Positions 49,150-60,013 of a stretch of DNA of 64,000 bases are shown here, piece by piece. The first letter of the stretch is position 1; each line of letters begins with the position of its first letter. Below the pieces are notes generated by a model. That model was not told the DNA's origin and ran no database searches. It worked only from the letters and a program-made list of their open reading frames with translations. Made by a program: the position numbers and the translations under genes. This DNA comes from Ustilaginoidea virens (taxonomy: Eukaryota; Ascomycota; Sordariomycetes; Hypocreales; Clavicipitaceae): assembly GCF_000687475.1 (NCBI RefSeq), contig NC_057316.1:1364001-1428000 (forward strand), in the 5' to 3' direction.

Positions 49150-52100
49150 AGGAAAAGGATTAGTATATTTTTTTTTTTATATTATTAAACGATATTAAGG
49201 TTATAAGTCTAAAATCCGATCCTAAGGCTATATAGGTCTATTATATATCCGAATATCCCTTTATTTAGCCTTAAATACCTTTTATACTATTATCTCTAAG
49301 AAGTTCTTTAGGGGTTCTTATATAGGTAAATTATATCCTTTTTATTTAATAAGTATATTATAGTTCTACTTCCGATTTTAAGCGTTCTTTATAGCTAAAA
49401 TCTCTTCTACTTTATATTCTTCGTATAGCTAATTAAAGTCCTAAGGTAGTATAAATAGGGGATTAGGTCGTATATTAATTATTTCCTAATTTAGTAGTAG
49501 ATTAGAAGCTGCTTATTCGACTAAATTAATATAAAAAACTAGGTAAATACCCTATAGGATATCGAGTCGAATATTAAGCAGGGATAATATAGCTATAACT
49601 ATATACTTTACCGAGACCTAATCGAGCTTCTTATAAGGCCGGTTTATTTTAATATTGCATAAGGTAAGCTATACCTAATCTTTAACTTAAAAATATTCTA
49701 TTAGATAGCGCGAATAGTTAATTATATCCTATTGTCTCTACTATATAAAGGTAATAGTAGCTTAGGCTACCTTTTATCTTTCGTAAAGGGTAGCTAAAAA
49801 TAAGGCGGCCTGCCCTTTTAAGGTCGTTAAACTTAATATTATATCTAGAGGCGATATAACTATTAGAATATTAAATCTATTAAAGAGCCAATTAGGATTA
49901 AAACCAATTATTAATAATATCCAGTTATTTAATACTAATTGATATACCGTAAGGTATTTTAGCTAATTATATTAGTTAAAAGAGATTATAATATATAAGA
50001 TAGCTTAGACCTTTTAGTTTATCTATTCTATACCGCTATCGGTCTAAAGGTAATATATAATCGAGAGGAGTTATTCGGTCCTAACTAAATTATAAAGTAT
50101 AATCTAAAATTATCCTACTTAATTAGATTTTTAATCGCTAATAATTTCTTTAGGGAACCTATAGAAATACTACTAGCACTATTAGAACCATTTAGTATAA
50201 TTTTCTACTTTTATAGAGTATATTGCCTTAAGCTAGATATACTTCGATAGGCAATTAGTAATAACTATAAGGAATCGCAGGTCGGATGTATTATATATAG
50301 GCAGATCTATTATAAAATCGATAGAAATCTGCGATTAAAATCGGTCTAAAATAGGTAATAGCTATAATAGACCCTAGCGTAATTATCGGCTCTTATATGC
50401 CCTACGGTATTAGCAATTTTAGATATATCTTACTACCGCTAAAGATATATTATCGAAGTAGTAATTTCGATATAATAGCTAGAATATAATATTCTTCTTT
50501 AGATAGCCTATAGTAGGTAATTTATAGTATTACTATATAACTATAGTAATTAGGGGTTTAAAAGAAGGGAGCTATATCTACCCCTAATAGAAAAGCACGC
50601 TATAAGCATTTAGGGTATAATTTATAATTTATTCCCTTATTAAAGCCTTAGTTAGAAAATATCTTTTGCCTTTTATTACTACTACCTAGTATACTTTATA
50701 TATTTTATCTTCAGCTATAGCTTAATCCTAAAGCGCCTAAAGGTAAGAGTTAGCGAAAATATATAAGCTATTAGGTAAGCTAAATCCTAAAGGTATAGTT
50801 ATAAGAATTAGTTTAGTAGTTAAATCTAGGTAGAGTATTAAAATCGATAGCGGTTTTAAGATCTAGCTAATCCTTAGTATTACGCTATTAGCTTCTTATT
50901 CCTATCGAGATAAAGCATTAGGGCATTAAGCCTACGACCTTAGCTTATACTAAAGATAGAAATTAAAAAATATTAGTATTTCGGCCTATCTAGCCTATTA
51001 TTCTAATATCTTATAGGGTTAAGTAAAGTACTTTAGATTCTTATAGTCTATAAGAATAATAAATAGGGAGGCCACTAATCGGAATTTAGCTAACTATACC
51101 TTAAGATAAGAGATAATAGTAAGAAGCTCTTTATTATAAATTATATAATTCTATTTGGTATCTATTAGGCATATAGAATAGTATATAATAGGGTAAAAGA
51201 TTTTATCCTCCTTAATTTAAAAGAGGTAGCTACTAAAAGTGGTACTAAAGCTATCTACTTTAAGAATTATCTCTTTATTAGGGTCCTATTAAGCGAGAAC
51301 TAGGTATAAAATAAAGTAATACTTAAGCGCTTAAAATGCCTCCTCTTCTTTATCTAACTATTAAAAGGGAATGCCCTTTTTTATTAACTTAATTAAAGGT
51401 TCGGCGAATTAAGAGAAGTTAAAAATAAAATTATAATAAAAATTTATAAAGCTAAAGAAGCTTTAGACCCCCTTTAGTTTTATAGGGGCTTTTTAGTTTT
51501 AGATAGCCTTAATCTTTTCGGGGTTTAAATAGATCTCTTTTCCTACTATTATAATATAACCTAGATATTAGACCTTTATTATAGTAAAATTATACTTGTC
51601 TAAATCTAAATTAAAATTAGCATCTTAAAGTCATTAGAATATATCCTTAATACATCCTATATAATCCTCTTTTAATCCTAAGGTATAAATAAAGATATTA
51701 TTAAGGTATACAATTGCAAAATCCCTAAATATATTTCTTAAGGCCCTATTAATATATTATTAGAATATTATAGGGGCTCTAGTAAGGCTAAAAGATATAA
51801 TAAGCTACTTAAAGAGGCCAAATCGCATACGAAATATAGTAAGGTATTTATCGCCTTCTGCAATATAGATTTTATAGAATACTATATATATATCGATTTT
51901 AGTAAACTATTTTACTTAGGATAATAATCGTAAGGTCTTTTTAATTAGTAAAAGGGGGTATTAGTCTTAAGCTATAACTTTATTTAGGGCTTAGTAATTA
52001 ATATAAAAATACTACCCTTTATTCCCCTTTTTAGCTAAAAGGACTAAAGCTACTATTAATAAAGAGCTCGCCTAAATCTATCTCTTATCTATAAGGTTAA

Positions 52101-52740
52101 TTACCTATCTCTAAACCTTAAGAAGCTAGTCTTATAATATATTATATAATAGGCCCTAAGGTAAGTTTAGTATATTTCTATTTAGGGCTTTCTTAAGCCG
52201 AATATAATAGTCTAATATACTTTAGTATAAAGGAAGGCTAAAGGCCTTTTCTTTATTAAATAGATCGCTAAATTTCTATAATTCTAGGGGTAATACCTAT
52301 AGCTTCTATAGGGATAATATAAGGTCTTAATATAGTAGAAGCATAATATAGAGAATATATATTATCTTTTATAGGCTTATAGTAATAAAAGAGGTTAATT
52401 AGTCTTTAGAATGCTTTACCTATTAGAGTATACTATAGAAGACCGAATTAAGAATATTAATTATAATAAGGCTAGACTATTATACTATTAATTCTTAGAT
52501 AATAAGATTACCTACCGCTCTAATCTATATTTAATATTATTTCGCTTATAATATAATATTATAGTATTCTATCTAAGGGAGACCTAAGATAATATTATAG
52601 GTAAAGCCTAGGATTATATAAAGTATAACTATAGAAGGCTAGCTATTAATATTAATATCTATACGAATAATATATATAATAAAGGAAGTCGCTTCCTTAT
52701 ATTCCCCTAAATAGCTTTAAATCTCTACTGCTATTCCGAT
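49150..52740 (-). pseudogene. gypsy-4 pol remnant (RT-RNase H-integrase)
   Basis: On minus: RT region about 52,700-51,300 (palm region around 51,650-51,900, homologous to gypsy RT but with the catalytic box degraded); RNase H end near 51,150-50,880, readable as ELL..., LTDYKNLKYF with few changes and an ARQAEIL segment; integrase about 50,700-49,400, with a HHCC-like region and the core start readable as ISIDFIIDLP and VITNCLSKYI. Stops throughout, mostly TAG/TAA. Confidence 0.7.
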
Positions 52741-52759
52741 TTTCCTATATTATAGTAGG

Positions 52760-53870
52760 CGGATAGATTAGAGACCTAACTATTATACTATTTTTTCGCT
52801 TATAGCGCTATAGTAATTATAACCTAAGTCGATTAAGGTATTAATAAAAGTATAAGATTTATATAATATTAGTATTAAAAAAGGGTGCCTATCTATATAT
52901 TCTATAATCTCTTTTATCTCTTTTATATAAAGTCCTTTTCGTAATTAATTAAGGTTCTAAGTATATACTTTAAGCCCTTTCGCGAGATTAAACTTAAAGG
53001 CTAATCTTTTCCCTAAGAATTATTACTATTATCCTTTTTAGCAGCCTAAGAGTCTATTATAGCTACTTTAACTATTTTTAGTCTATAAGCCTTTTATAAA
53101 CGATATTTCTATATATAGTAGGTAGAAGCACTATAACGAAAGTATAGATCCTTCTCCTATTACTTATTAAAGACCTTTTATAAAACCCATTCGGCTATAT
53201 ATTACTTACTTTTTAAAGCAAACTAGTTAATACCTATTATCTATATATTACCCTTTGCATCTTAATTATTATTTTATCGGTCGTAAGGAGGACTAAAGTA
53301 GCACCTAATTATTATACTAATCTTAAGGTTAATAGCAATCTAATAATAGTAGTTAACTACTAGGTAGTAATTATTATAGGAGATCCTAAGTCTAATAATC
53401 TTATCGGCTATCCTAGCATTTAATATAGAGTAAAAGTATTCGAGTTTTACTTCTTTAGGCTAATTAATTCCTCCTATAAATACTAGCTTTTCTTTAAATT
53501 AGACGAAAAAGGTAGCAAAAGGTTCTTTAAGGCCTTAGCATAAAGAGTACTTAAATTTAATAATTATATAGTCTTATTAATGCAAATCCTTAAAGAGATA
53601 TTAGAAGTATTTAAAGAATTTTATTATATTATAATTATAGGCCTTACTATTCTCAAAAAAGGCTGCAATTTATAATTAAACTATAGAAGATAAATTCTAG
53701 AAGATAAATATCTATTATATCTTTTCGTCCCTAATAAAGTCCTTATCGACCTTAAGCTTATATTGCATAAAGGTTCGCTAGGCTATAAATATTATCTTTT
53801 TGCTATTAAAAGGGTCCCCCATCGGGATCGGCTTATATTTAGGTTAGGTATAAGCTGCATTAAGAGTAGT
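52760..53870 (-). pseudogene. gypsy-4 gag remnant
   Basis: Minus-strand reading has the helical pattern of retrotransposon gag (a YFYSILNARIADKI segment near 53,400-53,440, and LYQGLKEPFATFF upstream). No confident zinc knuckle. Its counterpart in gypsy-2 is 32,870-33,930. Confidence 0.55.
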
Positions 53871-54149
53871 AGGGGGGATAGGTCCGCCCTATTATATCAC
53901 CGGGACTAGTTAGTATTCCGGTTAGGATTTATTTGCCTACTCTACAAGATATGCCTATAAAGAGTTTATCTACGATTAAATCTATTATATTCCCTTAGAA
54001 AGTTACTGCATTTAGGTATATATATTATATTGGGGGCGCTACTACCCTATACCGTCTGCCCCTATTTTATTAGGCGTATTTATTTCGATATCGTGTAACG
54101 CTTATATTATTGGTTCTATAATATAGAGTTATAATAGTAAGGCTGAGAG

Positions 54150-54161
54150 AGTCTATTTAAA
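54150..54161 (-). other. gypsy-4 self-priming site
   Basis: agtctatttaa, one base from the 5' LTR, is the perfect 11-nt reverse complement of ttaaatagact inside that LTR (54212-54222). In Tf1-type elements the 5' end of the RNA folds back onto such a site to prime reverse transcription. Confidence 0.65.
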
Positions 54162-54405
54162 TATGAAGGACTAGCCCTAGGGCGGCTGCGAATAGGCGTT
54201 AATAATATATATTAAATAGACTAAAGAGGAAGGAAAAGGATCTAAGTAGGAACCTTCTATTTAGTCTATTTATATCCCGATTATAATACGTATCGGAGTC
54301 CTAGTATAGTCCCGTGACTCCGTCTATTGCCCTTCTTAGGCTAGACGCGGGCGCAGCCCGAGTCCTAGCCATATTGTGGCGCGGGCGTAGCCCGAGCCTG
54401 TGATA
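54162..54405 (-). repeat. gypsy-4 right LTR (5' LTR of the element)
   Basis: 244 bp. It contains a near-perfect 20-bp inverted repeat (54213-54233 with 54253-54272). On the sense strand atataaata (54267-54275 on plus) lies about 45-53 nt upstream of the stretch expected to start the RNA (54222), a plausible TATA box. Confidence 0.85.
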
Positions 54406-54845
54406 TTTCTATAACTTTTTTTAGGTTAGTAGTTATAATAAGGTTTAAGTTTAAAGTAGGGTCGGTTCAATTAATATATTTAATACTATCAACTAGGCTA
54501 ATAATAGCATTCTATATATTTTTTAGTATAGCTACTGGGATATAGTCTACGATCTTTTAGTAATACTATTTAAGTAATTTAGTTTCTTTTTAGATTCCTA
54601 TATTATTTTATACGGTATTGCCGCTAATTCGTCTATAATTATTGTTAGCGATAGTAATATAGTGGTTATGGTTACTTGACTTAAGTCTACCCTTATTTCC
54701 TCTGTCTATATCTATAATTTCTGCCGCCTCGACCGGGCCTTCCTCCTAGTGCTGATGCGCTATCAGCGGATAGGGTAAGATAAGGTAAGGAATTAATCTA
54801 GTAACTTTTTGAATATTTTAGGGGTATATTCGCGCCAGTACTAAG
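54406..54845 (-). mobile_element. LINE theta remnant (ORF1 start and 5' end)
   Basis: Diverged minus-strand copy of the LINE ORF1 N-terminal/5' region, alignable to eta 46,000-46,400 (for example around 54,520-54,770). It is the flank into which gypsy-4 was inserted. Its 5' end is near 54,845, after which sequence is no longer repeat-like. The oligo(A)/actttcgcg end seen in other copies is not visible, so it is another subfamily or eroded. Confidence 0.6.
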
Positions 54846-55400
54846 ATGCACTATTATTATACCGGGCCTTTTTTTTTACTATTTTCAAATACAATTATCT
54901 TATAAGTATTAAAGCTTTTGCTAAAAAACATTTGTATACACTCACTATATAAGTTATGCAAGTAGATTCTAGGTGAGTTGCCAGAACTGTAGTCAAAACC
55001 TACCTCTACCTCGGTAGCTAAGCTAACATGTCCCGCCAAACTGGTTTCTGGTGACATCTCGTTATCTCTGAGGTAGCATTAAGGAAATCTTAACAGGCTG
55101 ACTTGGCTCTGGAATACAGGTTGCCAACGGGAAATTCATTAGCGATGGGCCCCAACCACCTCGCCCGCCGAGCAAAGCACGGGTCACCCGAGGTGGGGTC
55201 CCCAGCTGGCCCAGAGCAACGGGCAATAGGTTTCTAAGAGTAAATTTCGAACAAACAAACCATCATCCTCCTGCATGGCAATATCGTCCGAACTGACAGC
55301 CGATTGCCGTACTTATCTAGAGCATACGGAGCAAACAAGGCGAAGAAAATTTTCAGTGGTACTATACCGCAAATATCAAGCCTCGCTAGAATTTCCCAAG
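54846..55400. other. Upstream region of COG8
   Basis: Intergenic, normal base composition. Holds a GC-rich imperfect hairpin: arms 55148-55163 and 55189-55202, including CCACCTCG/CGAGGTGG. The COG8 frame is open upstream to an ATG at 55275, but that extension looks non-conserved. A minus-strand frame at 54857-55057 has no recognisable protein and is probably chance. Confidence 0.6.
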
Positions 55401-56645
55401 ATGACAGAGGCACTGAACGAGCAACTTCTAGGACCTGACCTGGCCTCAGATGTGACAGCAGTTGCATACCTGGAGTACCTCGCTGGACAGCCAGTGGATT
55501 CTCTCCGCAACTTCGAGCCTCAGAATTTATCGCATGCCTTATATTTACTATTGCGATCCGTGCAATCTCTATCTAAAAAGTCTTATGAATTCATCGTCGA
55601 TTCGGCAACCGACCACACGTCATTGGAACAATTGCTGCCAATATTGAGGACGAGGTCGAACGATTTAATGCATTTAGTGCCGCGCATTGACCAAGAGGCA
55701 GAGCGTTTCTCTAATGGCTTTAGCAAAGTCAGCGATAATATCATCAACAAGCGGAAACAGGCATTGCGTCAGCTACACAACTCAGGGCGGCTCGTGGATT
55801 TGATGGGGCTTCCAGCACTGTTGAAGTCAGCCATCAAGTCCAATGCCGCCGCCAATTATTCATCTGCACTGGATATATACGCACATGCCCATCGACTGGC
55901 ATCCCTATATCCGACATCATCACTTGTCATATCCGTGACAAACGAAGCAACCACTGCACTTAAACAGATGGCTGAAGATCTAATGGCTTCATTAAAGACA
56001 ACAAATTTAAAACTTGCATCGGGCCTACGTACAGTAGGCTGGCTCAAGCGTATCATCCCGGTTCTTGTCTCCGAGACTTCTATGGAACAAGCGCTACCCG
56101 CAATTTTCCTCGTGTGCCGCCTTAACGCACTTATTTTAACACTAGATGCCCTGCATCCTCTTAAAGAGTTGGCAGATAAAGAAGGCGTGCGTCATACAAC
56201 TTATGTGTCCCAAATGTGGTCTGGTGGTCAACATACAGAGAGATATCTGAAGCGCTTTATTGAGGTATTTCGTGAGCATAGTTTCAGCTTGGTCTCAGTA
56301 TCTAAAAGTGTGGATGCGAGCTTTGCAAATTCAAGCGGTCTAAAAGACAATGTTCTCTACCCTTTCCCCCCTATATTAGCCTGCTTTCCACTGCATATGG
56401 TAGGGCTCCTACTAGATACCCTGCAATTGTATCTACCTAATATTAAGGACAAGACCTCTCGGGAGAGTATCTTCACCCAATTACTTTACTGTGCAGGAAG
56501 CCTAGGAAGACTCGGCGTTGATTTTGGAATGCTTCTATCTGTAATCGGAATGAACGAATGGATAGGCATAGTGAAACGACACCGACTCCTCGCTGGTCGG
56601 CTCGAATCTGTAATTGGTGATTACCGTGGCAATCAATCTTTTTAA
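55401..56645 (+). CDS. COG8: Conserved oligomeric Golgi complex subunit 8
   Basis: Subunit of the COG tethering complex, which captures retrograde vesicles at the Golgi; family Dor1/COG8. Single exon. I prefer the ATG at 55401 (414 aa; AAG before ATG, then a conserved-looking N-terminus). The frame is also open from an ATG in weaker context at 55275 (456 aa), whose 42 extra residues look unlike the family. Seen in the sequence: an N-terminal helical bundle; LVDLMGLPALLKSAI near residue 130 and ASGLRTVGWLKRI near 206, both matching the Dor1 core; GGQHTERYLKRFIEVFREHSF near 275; and a C-terminal helix block near 330-385 with PLHMVGLLLDTL and LGRLGVDFGMLL typical of fungal members. Shorter than yeast and human proteins (about 600 aa). 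Nearest gene to the transposon tract, yet intact. Confidence 0.9.
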   Translation: MTEALNEQLLGPDLASDVTAVAYLEYLAGQPVDSLRNFEPQNLSHALYLLLRSVQSLSKKSYEFIVDSATDHTSLEQLLPILRTRSNDLMHLVPRIDQEAERFSNGFSKVSDNIINKRKQALRQLHNSGRLVDLMGLPALLKSAIKSNAAANYSSALDIYAHAHRLASLYPTSSLVISVTNEATTALKQMAEDLMASLKTTNLKLASGLRTVGWLKRIIPVLVSETSMEQALPAIFLVCRLNALILTLDALHPLKELADKEGVRHTTYVSQMWSGGQHTERYLKRFIEVFREHSFSLVSVSKSVDASFANSSGLKDNVLYPFPPILACFPLHMVGLLLDTLQLYLPNIKDKTSRESIFTQLLYCAGSLGRLGVDFGMLLSVIGMNEWIGIVKRHRLLAGRLESVIGDYRGNQSF

Positions 56646-57570
56646 GGGTGCTTTTTAGTGATGAGTGAGTCTTGGCTTTTGTAGATAAAGTGAAATAACT
56701 TAAGCAAGAAATAAAAAATTTCAGTGCATAAAGTTCTTATAGGGATGCAGGCGGAGGAAGTAGTGCAGCTGACGACCGAGCGTGCAAGCGTTTTCAGGAA
56801 ATTTTTTTTTATCACCAACGTGATCTTCAGCCTTTTTGAAATAGTGGCTCCTTATTAACCAACATATTGCGCTTCTTTATTTGATCGCCCAGTCTACTAC
56901 ATTTTGTGCTTCAAATTGGTCAATAAACGATAAACGTCAATGGGTTTTTTTTTTTTCAAACTTGAGACAGCATTTCCAAAATTTTCTTCAGGTAATGGCA
57001 TGCTATTCTTGCTAGTAAAATTTTCAATCCGGGGCTACTAAGTAGTCTTCAAAAAAAAAAAGTAAATTTAGCGCACACTGAGGGCTGTTTTTTCCACTGA
57101 AAGAGACAAAAGCCCTGCAATATCAAATGCAAAATACAGACGAATAAAAAGCCTAATAATAATGTATTTTATTAAATCGCCTGAATATTGACTTCATACA
57201 AATAAAACAACTTGAATGGATAATGATGTGTTTAATTAAATCGCCTGAATCTTTTCAATTGCTAAATGAGGATAGGAAAGAATCGTTACTCTGAAATTCA
57301 TCAATCAACTTACTACCCACCCAAGAATTTTCACTTCACGTTAAAGATTTAGTCCGATCTGCTCGGGAGGGGGTGGAGCGGTGGTTGCTCACCAGTGTTT
57401 TCGGCGCCCATTGTAGTAATAATATATAATCGTAGCGCTCGTTCGTGAGTATACCCGCCCAGGTCGCGACAGCTTTCTTACGAAGCCTGCCCTCTAGGAT
57501 ATCGTGACAACCTTTTAGTTACTCGAAGATTAAAACGCTATATTTTACAAAATCTCTTAAAATTCTTGAA
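56646..57570. other. Intergenic region COG8 to PFD1
   Basis: About 0.9 kb without a supported gene. Contains T-rich runs (56,807 and 56,947) and a direct repeat of attaaatcgcctgaat at 57171-57186 and 57235-57250, 64 bp apart, with some similarity extending upstream. The last 200 bp should hold the PFD1 promoter. Confidence 0.6.
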
Positions 57571-58050
57571 ATGTCTCTTTCAAACGAGGCACTATATAAG
57601 GTCAGTTATAAGAACTTTTTATTTTCAACATAAATAATAGTTAATTGATATCCTTGGTATTAAGCTCGCGCGAGAAATTGAAATACAAGCCGTAGCTGCA
57701 CAGCAACAGATTAGTCTTGCTCGCTCTCAGATATCTGCGAAACAGCGGGAACAACGTTTAGTGCGTTTAACACTAGGGGAGATAGATAGTCTATCCGAGG
57801 GAGCAGTTGTCTATGAGGGTGTTGGAAAGATGTGAGTTTTTTTTATTCAGAGCAAGTCAAATTTCGGGAGACTGACTGGACTGGATTTAGGTTTGCGTTA
57901 TTATCATTGCCAGCTCTGCGGCAGAAGCTTGAGGGCCAGACAAATGAATTGGATTCGGATATAAAAAGGCTGAATCAACGTCTCTTATATTTGGAAACGA
58001 CCCATAAAAACAGTCGTGACCATATCGAACAGATGTTGCGAACTTGTTAA
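57571..58050 (+). CDS. PFD1: Prefoldin subunit 1
   Basis: Beta-type subunit of the hexameric prefoldin chaperone, which hands nascent actin and tubulin to the CCT chaperonin in the cytosol. Three exons: 57571-57600, 57665-57831 and 57891-58050; introns of 64 nt (gtcagt...aag) and 59 nt (gtgagt...tag, splitting the Met codon of VGKMF). The product is 118 aa, close to the family's roughly 120. It starts MSLSNEALYK, continues with LAREIEIQAVAAQQQ, has VYEGVGKMF in the middle and ends with LLYLETTHKNSRDHIEQML, all strong prefoldin-1 landmarks; two long coiled-coil helices flank a short beta part. Splice sites were chosen because they rejoin the family sequence exactly. The frame starting with ATG at 57830, running through the second intron, is an artefact. 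Confidence 0.93.
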
Positions 58051-58821
58051 TATACTAGGTCCGATGCCGCCGAATCTGTCGACGTTCTGGGCATGGGGAA
58101 AGCGGAGGAGCTAGGCGGATGAATATTAGCCCCCTTCTGTTATTATATTGCAATAGATCTACTATAGTAAATGCCTGCTGCGACAGAAAGCTGGATAAGA
58201 GCTCCTGCAATGGATGGCTACGTAGTTCGCTGTGGCATATGTCCTTTCATTAAATAGTAGTATATAATCATCATATGCTGAGTTGTGAGGTAGGGTTGCT
58301 TACACATGTCTGTTAGGCATATGTCATATCAGAAAGGTTCAGGTGCTATGGCCTTGGTGCTGGTTAGTTGAAACTCAACAGTTTCTGTTTTTATCGGCTC
58401 TTACCCAATCATTATAACTACCTTCTCCTATTATCCAATGCATGCAATTGCTTGATATTCAGAATAATATATAGCGGCGGCTTTCGCCGGTTTTTCATGT
58501 AAATATATAAGGACCTTTACCCGCTCCTCGCTTACATGCCCCACTCTATGCGATAAAATAATTGACAGGTCCCACGCTAAATGGTCTTGCTCCGCCCCTA
58601 CGAGGTGTCTAAGACGACAACCCCCGCTTCTCACTTCTGTCAGAGGCCCTCAACTAATATAGCGTGCTTACATACCTCCTAGGTACTCCGATAGAAATAC
58701 AGACTCATCCTCTATATTCTAATTTATCATAACTTCGAATTTGATTGCAGAGTCGAGTGCTCGATAGAACTTTGAAATTCGTGCTGTGGTGGTAGACACT
58801 AGCTACAAGGTACCCTAAGCT
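58051..58821. other. Intergenic region PFD1 to coiled-coil gene
   Basis: About 0.77 kb. No supported gene; a 67-codon minus frame (58431-58634) resembles no family. Presumably PFD1 3' end and promoter/5' leader of the next gene. Confidence 0.6.
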
Positions 58822-60013
58822 ATGAGCTGCTATTCGGACGACGAAGACGTCGATGTGCGCATTCGCCATCACATTTACCCTCCTAGGCCTACTCGACATA
58901 TTGAGCGCCCTAGAAGCTACTATGGCACGCCTGTTGGTCCTACTTATCTGCTACCGGAACAACATACAACAGTCGTGGCGCGTGCTCGGTCCCGTGATAG
59001 ATATCGGGATCGTAATATCAGTCCCGCAAGCCCTGCCTTAGCGCCAGCACATCCCGTGATAATCAACAACCGAATCTATAATGATTACTCGTCCGACGAC
59101 GAAGCGGACTATCGGCGACGCCCTCAAGTCGTTCATTACCGCCGGGATTCTGGTTCCAGGTCCCGGTCTCGATCTCATCTAACTCGAGATGAATGGGAAG
59201 CCGAATTGGCGCGCCGTGAGCTTGAAAGACTTCGCCTAGAAAATTCAAAAAGCAATGAAGAACGTCGCATAGCAAAGGAGGCACGAGATAAGGCAGATCT
59301 TCATCGCGCTAAACTTGAACTTGATGAAATTAGGCAACGCGAGGCAAGAGCTGAAGATGAGAAACGCATCAAGAGAGAGTTAGAGTTGAAACGGCTTAAG
59401 GAGGAGGAGCAGGCAGCTGAGGAAAATAAGCGCCGTGAGAAGGAAGCTGCAGAAGCAGTGGAGCGCTATAAAAAGACAGAGGCTGATCGTCTGGCCAAGG
59501 AGGAAATACGCAAGGCCCAGGAGGAGAAAGAATACAAGCGCAGGTTGCAAGAGGATTTGCTTAAGTCTGGGCTAGACGAGAAGGCCATCACAGCAATCCT
59601 GGACGAAAAAAAAGTCCCAGAGGCCTCAGAGAGTGGTCAACGCCAAACGTATACACGTATGGCTCGTCGGCATCTTTCTATCGAGACCTTGCGTGTCTTT
59701 CAAGTCGACTTTGACATCGATACCGTAAGTTACTCATCGGTCATGTTTCTATCGAGTTTCTTTCCTAACAGTCGGGAAACAGGATCCGGAATACGTACTG
59801 ATAAAACGTTGGGTTCCTGAATGGGAGCAGGATCAATTCTGGAATCACACGAAGTATGTCCGTGAAAAACGAAGAAGCACGTTATTGATTGAAGAGAAAT
59901 CAAATCGCCGTCTGGAACCTCAGTTTGAGTGGGTTCGAAAGAAGCATGATCGAAAGAGGAGCAAGTCGCCCGGTGCTCTTATTATGTATTTGGCGGGCGC
60001 TAAGCCTGCCTAG
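58822..60013 (+). CDS. Ascomycete coiled-coil protein, DUF8035-like C-terminus
   Basis: Function unknown. Two exons, 58822-59724 and 59783-60013, with a 58-nt intron (gtaagt...cag, phase 0); product 377 aa. Without splicing the frame would run on to 59820 with an unrelated tail. An acidic start (MSCYSDDEDVDVRI) and a low-complexity Arg/Ser/Pro/Tyr region (to about residue 120) precede a long charged coiled coil rich in Glu, Lys, Arg and Ala (about 120-260). The C-terminal domain spans the splice: YTRMARRHLSIETLR, DFDID, then DPEYVLIKRWVPEWEQDQFW, FEWVRKKHDRKRSKSP and LIMYLAGAKPA. I recall this domain as widespread in Pezizomycotina, under a Pfam DUF number I believe is DUF8035. The charged coil and RS-like patches hint at a scaffold or nucleic-acid-associated role, but that is a guess. 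Confidence 0.85.

Larger units (their letters stand above)
46794..54405 (-). mobile_element. gypsy-4, full-length Ty3/gypsy element
   Basis: 7,612 bp on minus, with 244-bp LTRs at 46794-47037 and 54162-54405 and a perfect 5-bp TSD, tttct (46789-46793 and 54406-54410). A C-rich stretch after the left LTR (47040-47056) is the polypurine tract on the sense strand. Order on minus: self-priming site, leader, gag, RT, RNase H, integrase, then about 2 kb of unassigned sequence before the 3' LTR. Heavily RIP-mutated and dead. Self-priming and gene order suggest the Tf1/sushi group. Confidence 0.9.
1..54845. other. RIP-degraded nested retrotransposon tract
   Basis: The whole interval is AT-rich with a visible excess of TA and of TAG/TAA, long runs without C or G, and almost no open frame above 100 codons. 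Conceptual reading of the retrotransposon segments gives recognisable domains broken mainly by TAG or TAA where the family has Gln, and by Asp to Asn changes. That is what C-to-T changes on either strand at CpA would produce. No host gene was found inside. Some pieces (copia LTRs, the miniature LTR element, LINE epsilon) keep more GC and more CA than the LINE and gypsy sequence around them. I did not compute RIP indices. The right boundary, near 54,845, is abrupt. Confidence 0.9.

Noticed and set aside
54857..55057. 66-codon minus frame upstream of COG8
   Set aside because: No recognisable protein and no supporting splice or context signals.
55275..55400. Upstream start of COG8
   Set aside because: Open and in frame, but weak start context and 42 residues unlike the family; kept as an alternative only.
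57832..58050. Stand-alone 72-codon frame
   Set aside because: Its first residues are intron 2 of PFD1; the rest is PFD1 exon 3.
59725..59820. Unspliced C-terminus of the coiled-coil protein
   Set aside because: It reads through a canonical 58-nt intron; splicing restores a conserved C-terminal domain.
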